DNA of 64,000 nt from Lachnospiraceae bacterium Marseille-Q4251 (GTDB taxonomy: Bacteria; Bacillota; Clostridia; Lachnospirales; Lachnospiraceae). The stretch lies in NCBI GenBank assembly GCA_018223435.1, contig JAGTTO010000001.1:3038001-3102000 (forward strand). Direction: 5' to 3'. The notes under the pieces were generated by a model that did no database searches, was not told the origin of the DNA, and saw nothing but the letters and a program-made list of their open reading frames with translations. Position 1 is the stretch's first letter. Each line of letters opens with the position of its first letter. Shown here in pieces: positions 19,569 to 28,079 of this stretch. Both the position numbers and the translations under genes were made by a program.

Positions 19569-20432
19569 ATGATGAAAAAAATAATTGCAGCAACACTCGC
19601 TCTTACTTTGAGCATGTCTATGGGAAATTTTGTATATGCAGTAGAGGATAAATCAGCTGATATAAAAGCAACTTATCAAGCCGGGGAAGAAAACACAGCT
19701 ACTGTATATAGTGTTGATGTGAAATGGGGAAGTCTGGAATATACATATAGTTCTGGTGTTACAAAAAGCTGGGATCCAACAACTTTAAAATATAAGGAAA
19801 CATCCGGTACAAGTTCATGGACTTGTCAGGACGGGGCTGATCAGATTACTGTAACGAATAATTCGAATGCGGATATTACAGCTTCTCTGGCTTATGCTAA
19901 AACTGACAGCAACATTACCGGAACTTTTACGAATTCTAAAATAGGATTAAAATCAGCAGAAGGAACAAACGTTGGGGAAAGTCCAAGTGAAACAACGACC
20001 TTGTCCTTGAAGGGGGCTCTTTCAGATACAACAGCCGAAAAGAAAGAGATTGGCAATGTGACGGTGACTATTTCGGATTATGTTGGTACCTCCTCGAATT
20101 ATAAGTGGGATGGAAATGGCAATATAAGCTGGGGATTTTTAAAAACTACATTGACAGATGGTGTATACACTGTAGAGAAAGAATGTACAGCGGATAATTA
20201 TTCGGCTAGCATCTTCTATATTTATAATAGAGAAGATTCACAAGAACGCTATGTCATTAACGATGGAGACATAAAGGCAGAGGGTACATATTCTCTGAAG
20301 AAGGTAACTAGTGGATACGGAAGTTATGGTGTTTCTTTACCGAGTACAATGGCTTTGAATGGCAAGACTATCCGTCTCACGGTTGATTTGAGAGATGAAA
20401 ATAATCCAACATTGACAGTAAAAGTTATTTAG
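19569..20432 (+). CDS. Secreted paralog with extra C-terminal domain
   Basis: 287 residues, start behind AAGGAGGG, signal peptide ending YAVED. Residues ~25-175 align with the preceding protein (IKATYQAGEE, VDVKWGSLEYTY, SWDPTTLKYKE, SWTCQDG, ITVTNNSNADIT, TTLSLKGAL, IGNVTVTI). About 110 further residues form a second, Tyr/Ser/Thr-rich beta domain absent from its neighbour. Base composition is AT-richer than the housekeeping genes around, consistent with acquisition. Function unknown. Confidence 0.78.
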   Translation: MMKKIIAATLALTLSMSMGNFVYAVEDKSADIKATYQAGEENTATVYSVDVKWGSLEYTYSSGVTKSWDPTTLKYKETSGTSSWTCQDGADQITVTNNSNADITASLAYAKTDSNITGTFTNSKIGLKSAEGTNVGESPSETTTLSLKGALSDTTAEKKEIGNVTVTISDYVGTSSNYKWDGNGNISWGFLKTTLTDGVYTVEKECTADNYSASIFYIYNREDSQERYVINDGDIKAEGTYSLKKVTSGYGSYGVSLPSTMALNGKTIRLTVDLRDENNPTLTVKVI

Positions 20433-20484
20433 ACAATATGTTGGAGTGTGTTTGCTGGATAGAAAGCAAATTAAAATTGGCAGA

Positions 20485-20517
20485 GATCTGTGCAGGCTGA
20501 AAAGGCCTGTGCAGATC
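20485..20517. promoter_or_regulatory. 13-bp perfect hairpin between surface genes
   Basis: GATCTGTGCAGGC and its exact complement around a 7-base loop, without a T tract. In the 158-bp gap that splits the surface locus into two gene groups. Possibly an mRNA processing or stability element rather than a terminator. Confidence 0.5.
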
Positions 20518-20590
20518 ATCTGTGATATTTACTCCAAACCGCATTGTTTGAGGTAAATATGACAGATGATAATGTAAATGAGGGATTTTA

Positions 20591-21094
20591 ATGAATAAAA
20601 ATTGGAGCTTGCCTGTTGCCTGTATGGTATGTGTGTTGTCATTGTGTGCTATGGTACTGGCATTAATAAACAATGGGAAACAGGATGATGTTCGCTCGTT
20701 CTCACCACCGCCTTTCGAAAAAGCGGCGGTTAGTGGCATGCCGACAGTACCGGAGGACCTTGGATGGTCGGAAATCTATCAGGATGGAATGGAATTCAGG
20801 GCATATATCTGTGGAAATGTGATTGTGAAAGACGATGCAGCAGATGTTTATTTTACGAATTCAGAAGAATTTGATGTATGGCTGAAGCTTCGTGTCCTGA
20901 CTGCAGATGGAACTCTTTTGGGAGAGACAGGACTTATCAGACCTGGAGAATATGTAAAATCTGTATCACTTACTTCCGAAGTGGAAGATGGTACTGCAAT
21001 TAAATTAAAAATTATGGCTTATGAGCCGGATACATATTACAGTGTCGGTTCGGTTACCCTAAATACAATACTCAGGAAAGGAGGGGCAGAATGA
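20591..21094 (+). CDS. Membrane-anchored extracellular protein, paralog of 18361 gene
   Basis: 167 residues with one N-terminal hydrophobic helix (residues ~7-27) and an outside domain of ~120 residues. It shares its landmarks with the protein at 18361 (YFTNSEEFDVWLKLRVL, DGTLLGETGLIRPGEYVKS). The stop overlaps the next ATG by four bases, so the two are translationally coupled. Confidence 0.72.
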   Translation: MNKNWSLPVACMVCVLSLCAMVLALINNGKQDDVRSFSPPPFEKAAVSGMPTVPEDLGWSEIYQDGMEFRAYICGNVIVKDDAADVYFTNSEEFDVWLKLRVLTADGTLLGETGLIRPGEYVKSVSLTSEVEDGTAIKLKIMAYEPDTYYSVGSVTLNTILRKGGAE

Positions 21095-21846
21095 AACGGT
21101 TCGTAATATTTTTTCTGATCTGCATACTTACAGTATATTCAACTACGATATGCTATGCCGGGAACTCTGCCCTGACAGGAGAACAGGGTCAGACAGATTT
21201 TGGTATTTATGCAACTTATATTGCAGGAGAAACAGAATATCTAACATCACCTGTCAAAAAAGGGAAAGCTGAGATTCAGTTACCGGATGGCAGAAGGATT
21301 GTGGTCAGTGGAGTTACAGACAATAGCCTGACGCTGGTGGTCTATCCGATAACCAGTCAGGATACAGAGGCATGGGAATGGTTTGCTGCATGTCTGGAAG
21401 GAAAAGGGAAAAACATTTCACCATTTGAAATCTATTTTACAGATAAAAAGGGAAACAGAATAGCGGTGGATGGAGTGACAATTTCTTTATCGGATGCGTT
21501 GAAGAATTCTTCTGCTTTTTCTTTGAACAGCAAAGGGACTTTGAAGACATTATCTGTGCAAAGCATAGATGGACAGATAAGTTTTCAGGCGGATGGCAGT
21601 TATTATTATGTTCTGGCAGAAAAACCAGAGCAGGATATTCCAAATGAACCAACAACACAGCCAACACAAACAGGTGCAGATAATAGCACAGATGTGAATC
21701 ATGCTGGAAGTGGAGCGGCTTCTGGGGCAAAAACAGGAGATGACACACCGTTGGAATTATATATGGTTTTATTGTTTGTGGGCTTGATAACTACATCTAT
21801 AGCAGGACTTTGTAGGAAAAAGAATTATGCAGCCAAGCAAAAATAG
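21091..21846 (+). CDS. Wall-anchored surface protein with KTGD sorting-like tail
   Basis: 251 residues: signal peptide, ATYIAGETEY motif like the secreted paralogs, a beta domain, a T/Q/P linker, then GAKTGDDTPL, a hydrophobic helix and the basic tail RKKNYAAKQK. This is the layout of a sortase substrate in which LPxTG is replaced by xAKTGD, common in Clostridia. It is the only candidate wall anchor in the locus and could anchor the secreted subunits. No sortase gene is in the window. Confidence 0.75.
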   Translation: MKRFVIFFLICILTVYSTTICYAGNSALTGEQGQTDFGIYATYIAGETEYLTSPVKKGKAEIQLPDGRRIVVSGVTDNSLTLVVYPITSQDTEAWEWFAACLEGKGKNISPFEIYFTDKKGNRIAVDGVTISLSDALKNSSAFSLNSKGTLKTLSVQSIDGQISFQADGSYYYVLAEKPEQDIPNEPTTQPTQTGADNSTDVNHAGSGAASGAKTGDDTPLELYMVLLFVGLITTSIAGLCRKKNYAAKQK

Positions 21847-21888
21847 CAAGTATCGACTAATTATTATATAACGACTTTTTTGAGTTAA

Positions 21889-22632
21889 AATGGAACATGT
21901 GACCTTATCGTTATCTATGAGCTGGAAGAACCAGAGCAGCTCTCCCAGAATGGACATTATTTATCTATTGATCCTGGATTTCATAATCTGATGACCTGTT
22001 ATGATTCTGGAAATGGCAGGACTTTTATTCTGGGAAGAAAGTATCTTTCTCTGGAAAGATACTTTCATAAAGAGATCGCCGGAGTGCAGTCTGTATGGTA
22101 TGCGCAGCAGTCGGAAAGAGGAATAAAATATCCAAAATCATCGAAACATATCCAGAAACTTTACAGGAAAAAGCAGAATGCAGTGAAGGATTACCTTCAC
22201 AAAGTGACCAGATGGATTGCGGAATACTGCAGAAAAGAAGATATCCGCTGTGTGGTTGTGGGAGATATCCGGAATATCCGTAAAGGAAAAGATCTGGGAC
22301 ACAAGACCAACCAGAAGTTTCACGGACTGCCGTATAACAGGCTGTACATCATGCTGGAATATAAACTGAAACTGTATGGGATTCCATTGATAAAACAGGA
22401 AGAAAGCTATACCAGCCAGTGCAGTCCATTATCACCGGAAGTATCAAAAAAATATGCAGAAGCATTCAATCGAAAAGAACGGGGCATGTATATAACTGGC
22501 GGAGTAAGATTTAACGCAGATGCAGTGGGTGCATTTAATATCCTGCGGAAATATCTTTCCATATCCGGAAAGGAAAAGGAACTGTCCGTAACCGGACTAA
22601 AAAATCCAGAAATAATAAAAGTAGCTGTATAG
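21889..22632 (+). pseudogene. IS200/IS605 TnpB remnant, 5'-truncated
   Basis: The open frame starts without a methionine after a stop at 21886 and corresponds to the C-terminal ~245 residues of TnpB. RuvC landmarks: YLSIDPGFHNLMTC (first Asp), CVVVGDIRNIRKGK, and FNADAVGAFNILRKYL (last Asp). The N-terminal helix-turn-helix/wedge part is missing, so it cannot be a working nuclease. It sits between the surface locus and the lyase gene, marking an old insertion or rearrangement. Confidence 0.85.
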
Positions 22633-22729
22633 CCGAAAGGCAAGCAGTATTGGTGTCATGGACGCACCCTGAAAAAAGGCGGTATCCCGCCAGATTTCAG
22701 ATGCTCTGGTGACTTAGTTACCGAGTAGT
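22633..22729 (+). mobile_element. Right-end region of the decayed IS605 element
   Basis: Structured sequence downstream of tnpB where omega-RNA and the right end normally lie. It contains paired GGCGGTATCCCGCC and the end hairpin GGTGACTTAGTTACC (22708-22722). It abuts the 3' end of the lyase gene. Confidence 0.55.
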
Positions 22730-23905
22730 TCACATGGCTGCGAGGGCCTGCTTGAGATCCTGAATCAGGATATCGGCTCCTTCGAGACCGCAGTGGATGC
22801 GGATGAGGCATTTGCCCTCTGGTACGCCCCGAAGATCAAGTTCTTCCTGGGAAGAACGATAGAGCGGAGCCATTACAAGGCTTTCAAAACCGCCCCAGGA
22901 GCAGCCGATTTTGAAGATCTTCAGCTGGTCGATGAAGAAGGGCACTTTTTCCATGGGAGCGTCGATGATGAAACTCAGAAGTCCCGTGTGGCCGGTCTGC
23001 TGTTTCTCGATGAGTTCCCGCTGAGGATTAGATTTGAGGCCTGTGTAGAAGACCTGCTTCACCTTCGGGTGCTGCTCCAGATAGGAAGCGACCTTCATGG
23101 CATTTTCCTGGTGCATGGCGAGACGGGCCGGCAGAGTCCGGATGCCGCGGATTACGAGCCAGGCCTCCATGGGTCCGATGATGCCGCCGTAGAGTGCGCG
23201 CTCCTGCTCACGAATCCGTTTCATGAGGGTTTCATCCTTGGAAACCAGGACGCCGCCGATGATATCGCTGTGGCCGCCAAGATATTTGGACATCGTGTGC
23301 ATGACGATATCGATGCCGAAATCCAGGGGCTTCTGGTAGTAGGGAGAGCAGCAGCTGTTGTCGATGTAGGTCGTCACATGATGTTTTTTGGCGATTTTCG
23401 CGATGGCTTCGAGATCAACGACGGTGAAAACGAAGGTGGCGGGGCTTTCGAGGATAATCAGGGAAGTTTCCGGCCGGATTGCTGCCTCCAGCTCCTCAAG
23501 GTCCGTTCCATGAAGAAAGGTCACGGTCATATGGAATTTCTCGACACAGTATCTGGAGATGAAATCCTTCAAAGGCCCGTAAGTGTTGTGCAGGCAGATG
23601 ATATGGCTGCCTGTGCTGCAGGTGGCCATGACGGCAGCTGTGCCGGCGGCCATGCCAGAAGCGAAGGCGAGGGCCATGGTTCCGTGCTCCAGCTCCGCGA
23701 TTTTCCGCTCCATGATATGGGCTGTCGGGTTGGATTCCCGCCCGTAAATGAAGCTGTCCTCCTTGTAATCGTCAAAGTTGAGATAAGACTCAAAATCCGG
23801 GAACACATGAAGAGAGTTCATGAAAATCGGCGGAACCACAGCTCCGAGATATTTCTCGTACTCGTCGCCGGTGTGGGTGATAGTGAGAAGATCGTTCATG
23901 TTCAT
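22730..23905 (-). CDS. Cystathionine/methionine gamma-lyase-family PLP enzyme
   Basis: 391 residues of the Cys/Met-metabolism PLP family. YGRESNPTAHIMERKIAELE, the phosphate-binding SGMAAGTAAV, and the Schiff-base lysine in MHTMSKYLGGHSD are visible. The family splits trans-sulfuration intermediates or releases H2S/methanethiol; the exact substrate cannot be read. Start is set by AGGAGG. It lies 17 bp behind the PepV-type dipeptidase gene, suggesting an operon that hydrolyses dipeptides and then degrades the sulfur amino acid (inference). The stop touches the IS right end but length is normal. Confidence 0.88.
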   Translation of the reverse strand: MNMNDLLTITHTGDEYEKYLGAVVPPIFMNSLHVFPDFESYLNFDDYKEDSFIYGRESNPTAHIMERKIAELEHGTMALAFASGMAAGTAAVMATCSTGSHIICLHNTYGPLKDFISRYCVEKFHMTVTFLHGTDLEELEAAIRPETSLIILESPATFVFTVVDLEAIAKIAKKHHVTTYIDNSCCSPYYQKPLDFGIDIVMHTMSKYLGGHSDIIGGVLVSKDETLMKRIREQERALYGGIIGPMEAWLVIRGIRTLPARLAMHQENAMKVASYLEQHPKVKQVFYTGLKSNPQRELIEKQQTGHTGLLSFIIDAPMEKVPFFIDQLKIFKIGCSWGGFESLVMAPLYRSSQEELDLRGVPEGKCLIRIHCGLEGADILIQDLKQALAAM

Positions 23906-23922
23906 TTGTGCCTCCTGTAAAT

Positions 23923-25296
23923 TTATTTGGTGAAAAGCAGATACATGGCCTCCAGGCAGATCTGAGCATGGGTAAAGAAGTTTTCCAGACTGATCTGCTC
24001 GTTACAGTTATGGGCATGATTGTCGATGGTGCCCGGAAATTCCGGTCCGAAGCCGACCGCCCGGTTGTTGGTGTGGCGGGCATAGGTGCCGCCGCCAGTG
24101 GAATAAAGGACGCAGGGTTCGCCGGTGGCGGACTCGTAGGCTTCCTTCAGGCGCTGGATCAAAGGCTGATCCTCAGGGATATAAAGAGGATCTACACGAT
24201 TCGGAATCGTGGTTTCAAGCCCAAAGGCTGCCGCTGCTTTGGCTGCGGTCTCAAAAATCCACTGATAATCTTTTGTGACAGGATAACGGATATCCACAGA
24301 AGCATGGGCTGCCGTTTCACTGATTTCCAGAATCCCAAGGTTCAGAGAAAGCTTTCCGGAAGGTTCATCGGAAAGCGCAATGCCGAGGCTCGTTCCTTCG
24401 GTCTCTATGCCAATGTGCCGGTGAAGGAAGGCAAGAAGCGGGCCCGTTTCCTCTGCTGAAAAGACTTCAAAGAGAAGACAGATCAGGTTGGAAGCCGCAT
24501 TGAAGCCAAGCTCCGGCTGGGCACCGTGGGAGGCGGTGCCGAGGGAAAGAATCGTGGTAATTTCGCCCTCTCTGCTGAGCTTAAAATGCTCCTGGTCAGC
24601 CAGGCCTGCCAGCTTCTGATGCTGTTCTTCCGTGCAGCAGATCTTTGCCGTAGCTTTTGCCGGAACCGCGTTTACAGCCAGTCCGGCCTGAAATTCGCGG
24701 ACGCAGGAGCCCTGGCCTTTTTCTGTGTGGAAATCCAGGCGGAGGATTCCTTTTTCACACTGGCAGATTCCGTAGCCGCAGTCCGGCGTAAAGCCCATGA
24801 CCGGGTAGGGATGCTTCGTATAGAAACGGTCCAGATCGTCGCTGGCGATCTCCTCGCCGGAACCGAAGACCGTACGGAGTACATATTTTCCCTGGATGCC
24901 GGCATCCTTCAGGGCTTTCAGGCAGTAGAGAGCGACGATGGCAGCGCCCTTATCGTCAGAGACGCCGCGGCCGTAGGCCATGCCGTCCTTAATCACCATC
25001 TGAAATGGGTCCGTATCCCAGCCATCTCCGGCGGGAACGACATCCACATGGGTGAGTACGTCCACATACTCGGTTCCTGTTCCGTAATAGACGGCACCGG
25101 CATAATTGTCCGTGTTCTCCGTCTCAAATCCCATGTTCTTTGCCATGGAAAGAATGCATTCCAGCGCCTGGGCCGGAGCTTCACCGAAGGGTTTACCGGG
25201 AAGAGGGTGTGTGCAGACGGAAGGAACCGCGATCAGCTTTGCCAGATCGCGTAAAATATCGTCCCGGTATTTTAAAATTTCATGTCCGAATTTCAT
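23923..25296 (-). CDS. pepV: M20-family dipeptidase, PepV-like
   Basis: 457 residues. Zinc-ligand motifs of M20A peptidases are present: THVDVVPAGDGW, GRGVSDDKGA, GSGEEIASDDL and the C-terminal YSTGGGTYARH. The length and the insert between metal-binding halves fit the PepV/Xaa-His dipeptidase group, which are cytoplasmic broad dipeptidases. First gene of a two-gene unit with the PLP lyase. Confidence 0.9.
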   Translation of the reverse strand: MKFGHEILKYRDDILRDLAKLIAVPSVCTHPLPGKPFGEAPAQALECILSMAKNMGFETENTDNYAGAVYYGTGTEYVDVLTHVDVVPAGDGWDTDPFQMVIKDGMAYGRGVSDDKGAAIVALYCLKALKDAGIQGKYVLRTVFGSGEEIASDDLDRFYTKHPYPVMGFTPDCGYGICQCEKGILRLDFHTEKGQGSCVREFQAGLAVNAVPAKATAKICCTEEQHQKLAGLADQEHFKLSREGEITTILSLGTASHGAQPELGFNAASNLICLLFEVFSAEETGPLLAFLHRHIGIETEGTSLGIALSDEPSGKLSLNLGILEISETAAHASVDIRYPVTKDYQWIFETAAKAAAAFGLETTIPNRVDPLYIPEDQPLIQRLKEAYESATGEPCVLYSTGGGTYARHTNNRAVGFGPEFPGTIDNHAHNCNEQISLENFFTHAQICLEAMYLLFTK

Positions 25297-25412
25297 AAAA
25301 ATGACCTCACTTTCTATTTACATTTTACCTTAATATGAGATAACATGGAAGGCTATTAGGAAAAATAGAGATAAATTTGTTCAAAATTACTTTAAGGGAG
25401 GTTGAGATAATC

Positions 25413-25618
25413 AGTATGAAGAATGGTATTGCACTAATTACCCCAATATCAAAAGATTTACTCTATGTGAAGTTCGTTCGCATGGGCAGCGGTACCTTTG
25501 GGGCCGAGACACGGCAGAATCCTATGAATATAATGAAGAGACTAAGAGTGATCTTCAGAATCTCCTGTACTATCCGATCAACAACAGAACCTTCTTTGGC
25601 TATGTGACAAGAGGCTGA
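25413..25618 (+). pseudogene. Frameshifted gene remnant
   Basis: An ATG frame (MKNGIALITPISKDLLYVKF) loses coding character near 25470, where another frame continues plausibly as RYLWGRDTAESYEYNE...LYYPINNRTFFGYVTRG to a stop at 25616. Identity unknown. Confidence 0.4.
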
Positions 25619-25698
25619 CTTTTTCATAGGAAGAGGAACTGTAAATACAGATGTTTGCAGCTCCTCGTTGTCCTGTTTAAAAAAAAATTAAAAAAAGA

Positions 25699-25728
25699 TT
25701 TGACAACTCTGCCGACCTGTGTTAGAAT
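25699..25728 (+). promoter_or_regulatory. tRNA-Gly promoter
   Basis: TTGACA, 18 bp, TAGAAT, 30 bp upstream of the tRNA. Confidence 0.7.
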
Positions 25729-25758
25729 AATCAATGTTCCAAACAGAATATGTTTTAT

Positions 25759-25829
25759 GCGGGTGTAGTTCAATGGTAGAACACCAGCCTTCCAAGCTGG
25801 ATACGTGGGTTCGATTCCCATCACCCGCT
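25759..25829 (+). tRNA. tRNA-Gly (anticodon TCC)
   Basis: 71 nt cloverleaf: acceptor GCGGGTG/CACCCGC, anticodon stem CCAGC/GCTGG with loop CTTCCAA, and T-loop TTCGATT. CCA is not encoded. A T run follows directly. Confidence 0.97.
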
Positions 25830-25842
25830 TTTTTCTATGTAG

Positions 25843-25872
25843 TCCGGAAAATCTAAACTTCCGGGCTTTTTT
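25843..25872 (+). terminator. Intrinsic terminator after tRNA-Gly
   Basis: CCGGAA, loop, TTCCGG, then GC and six T. Confidence 0.7.
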
Positions 25873-25976
25873 CTTTTATTCTTTTTTAAGTTTTGCGGTT
25901 TCTGAATTTAAATTCCGTTTAAGGAAAAAGGATATGATACGAACCATGGAAAAATGGATAGTGAATGAGAAGTAAG

Positions 25977-26270
25977 ATGGCAGAAAAAAAGAATAAGCGG
26001 AAAAAATGGCCTGTGGCCGTCGGCATTGCGGGCGTCGTTGTCGTTGCGGCGGCAGTCACCGATACCTGAGGCGGCGTGGCAGGTATGGCCTTAAGCCAGC
26101 TGGTTCTCACGATCCTGAATGCAGTATTCACGGATTATCATTTTGCCATTTCCTTAAGTGTGGGAGGCCTGGCCTTAGGCTTTTCCGTGGGAGTGGGCCT
26201 GATCTTTGGTATCTATCCGGCTAACAAGGCGGCCAAGTTAAAACCGATCAATGCATTGAGATACGAGTAA
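25977..26270 (+). pseudogene. Deletion scar joining MacA-like start to FtsX/MacB permease end
   Basis: The left part encodes a membrane-fusion-protein-like N-terminus (MAEKKNKRKKWPVAVGIAG, then a hydrophobic helix) and stops at 26067. The right part (from about 26071) reads as the last ~65 residues of an FtsX/MacB-type ABC permease ending IYPANKAAKLKPINALRYE. An adaptor-ATPase-permease export operon has apparently collapsed by internal deletion. Confidence 0.7.
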
Positions 26271-26335
26271 AAAAATACAGGACTCTGAGTGGAAAAAATC
26301 CATTTCAGGGTCCTGTTCGTTGTATACAAGAAGTT

Positions 26336-26965
26336 TTAGTCCCAGATGGGCAGTGTCAGGAGCTCTTTGGGCTCGGCGATCCGATAAGCCGGGGCGGGTG
26401 TGTTTCCGAAACCATAATCGGCCAGGATAAAAGGCACGTCCGCTTTCTGGCAGGCGTCGGCATCTCCCTGGGTGTCGCCCACATAGAAGACCTTTTTCAG
26501 ATTATACTGTTTCATGAGGCGGCGGATCGTCACATCCTTCTGGCAGTTGGTATCTCCGTAGCAGAGATGGCCGGTGATGTAGGGCTTCAGCGGTGTGGTA
26601 TCAAGAAGGGCTTCAATATAGCCTTTCTGGCAGTTACTCACAATGAAAAGGGGGCAGCGTGTGGATAATTCCTGAAAAGTCTCGAGGATCTGTGGATAAA
26701 GCGGCACCGGCTCCTGGTAGAGAAGCTGGTTCTCTTTCTGAAAGCAGATATCGCCAAGGCGCGGATGCTCGCTCACCGGGATTCCCTTGAAGATCTTAAG
26801 ACAGATCTCATCCATGGGTTTTCCGAAAAGGGTTTTTAAGAGGTCGCCGGTGACATCGGCGGGCAGGTTTGTTTCTGTCTCCAGCACATAATTCCAGGCT
26901 TTGGCCACGAGGTCTGTGGAATCCCAGAGGGTTCCGTCTACGTCAAAAATCAGTCCGTCTAGCAT
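26336..26965 (-). CDS. HAD-superfamily hydrolase (phosphoglycolate phosphatase-like)
   Basis: 209 residues. Motif I FDVDGTLWDST with nucleophile Asp, motif II VSNCQKG, motif IV GDTQGDADAC are present, with a small helical cap as in PGP/beta-phosphoglucomutase-type HADs. Cytoplasmic phosphatase of unknown substrate. Monocistronic; AAGGAA precedes the ATG. Confidence 0.88.
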   Translation of the reverse strand: MLDGLIFDVDGTLWDSTDLVAKAWNYVLETETNLPADVTGDLLKTLFGKPMDEICLKIFKGIPVSEHPRLGDICFQKENQLLYQEPVPLYPQILETFQELSTRCPLFIVSNCQKGYIEALLDTTPLKPYITGHLCYGDTNCQKDVTIRRLMKQYNLKKVFYVGDTQGDADACQKADVPFILADYGFGNTPAPAYRIAEPKELLTLPIWD

Positions 26966-27168
26966 GTGTGATTTCCTTCCTTTTTTATAGTAATTCCCGA
27001 AAAGGATTCCCGGGAAAATTTGTTCATAATCCTGTCCAGTGTATCATGGTTCCGGTACGCAGGCAAGCCCCGCTTTTTGTGTGCGGAGAAAACGGTTGTG
27101 ATTGTGGTATTTGCAGGAGAATGGTATAATGGAGAGCAGAGACCAGAAGAACAGGAGAGCGGAACTAT

Positions 27169-27819
27169 ATGAGAAAAAGTACACAACCGGCCCGCCATAG
27201 AAACGGGGCCTGGCAGAGCAGCAATGAGATGGGAAGTATTCGGGATTACGGCACCCTTCCCACGGAGCATATCAGTCTGAAGGAGAGCACCTTCGGCCAG
27301 GCCGCGGAGCTGAAAATTCAGCTGGATCTGAACCCGGAGGAGATAACCAGTTATCGCCGTTTCATGGATGAAACGAAAAAAATCCTGTATACAGAGTTTG
27401 TATACAAAGAGACGCCGGTAAAAATCCTTGCGTTTGCTTCAAAAAAAGAGGATCTTCTTTATTATGAGATTACGGCGGAGAACACCTGCCTGAATCTGAC
27501 GGCAAAGGTAAAACCGGCGGAGGAGAAGGCTTACCGGAATTATAATCTGGGCGGATTTTATTTTGAGGAGGAGCGAAAAGGAACCTTCCTGATCGGAAAG
27601 GGAGAGCTGAAAGCGGACGGTTTTCCGAAGGCGGACGAAAAAGGCCTCCATATTAAAAACGCGTCGAGAGTGGCCTTTCGCATCCATCTGGCTTCCAGCC
27701 GGAGAAAGGCTTCTGCCACTCCCCTTTGTCAGGCCATGGAGATGCAGATGAGTATGAACCGGTATCTCGCAAAGACTGACGATATTTCCAGGGAAAAACT
27801 GATCGAAATGCAGAAATAA
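27169..27819 (+). CDS. Truncated GH95-like N-terminal domain protein
   Basis: 216 residues. The central part (LPTEHISLKES, YRRFMDETKKILYTEFVYK, AFASKKEDLLYYEITAE, LHIKNASRVAFRI) follows the pattern of the beta-sandwich N-terminal domain of GH95/GH65-type glycosidases, where whole enzymes are ~700-800 residues. The catalytic barrel is absent, so it is either a remnant or a free-standing domain. The promoter TTGTGG-17-TATAAT (27102-27130) could still drive it. Family assignment is tentative. Confidence 0.5.
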   Translation: MRKSTQPARHRNGAWQSSNEMGSIRDYGTLPTEHISLKESTFGQAAELKIQLDLNPEEITSYRRFMDETKKILYTEFVYKETPVKILAFASKKEDLLYYEITAENTCLNLTAKVKPAEEKAYRNYNLGGFYFEEERKGTFLIGKGELKADGFPKADEKGLHIKNASRVAFRIHLASSRRKASATPLCQAMEMQMSMNRYLAKTDDISREKLIEMQK

Positions 27820-27846
27820 TTCTGTTTTCCGGGAAAAAGGAGACTG

Positions 27847-28005
27847 GTACAGTGAATATTAAGTAACCGCCATATTGACTTGTCTGATTTTTCATCTGCT
27901 GCGTTGTCGTCAATCGACGTAGCCACCGCTACGCCTCATTCCTCCGCCTTGCATATGAAGAAATCATCCTGCGTCAATATAGCAGATACTTAATTTTCAC
28001 TGTAC
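27847..28005. repeat. 159-bp inverted-repeat (MITE-like) element
   Basis: The ends are imperfect inverted repeats of about 33 bp (GTACAGTGAATATTAAGTA... and ...TACTTAATTTTCACTGTAC). The interior has GTAGCCACCGCTACGCCTC and ATCCTGCGTCAAT, similar to the interior of the equally long element at 45676-45834. No coding capacity. Confidence 0.75.
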
Positions 28006-28079
28006 TAGGTACGGGTGGTCAGGCATGTATGAAACGGGAAAGCCCTGCATATAGTAGCCTTGAGAGAAGGGCAGGAGCG

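Noticed and set aside
25624..25824. Minus-strand ORF (MMGIEPTYPAWKAG...)
   Set aside because: Antisense to tRNA-Gly; a known spurious-ORF pattern over tRNA genes.
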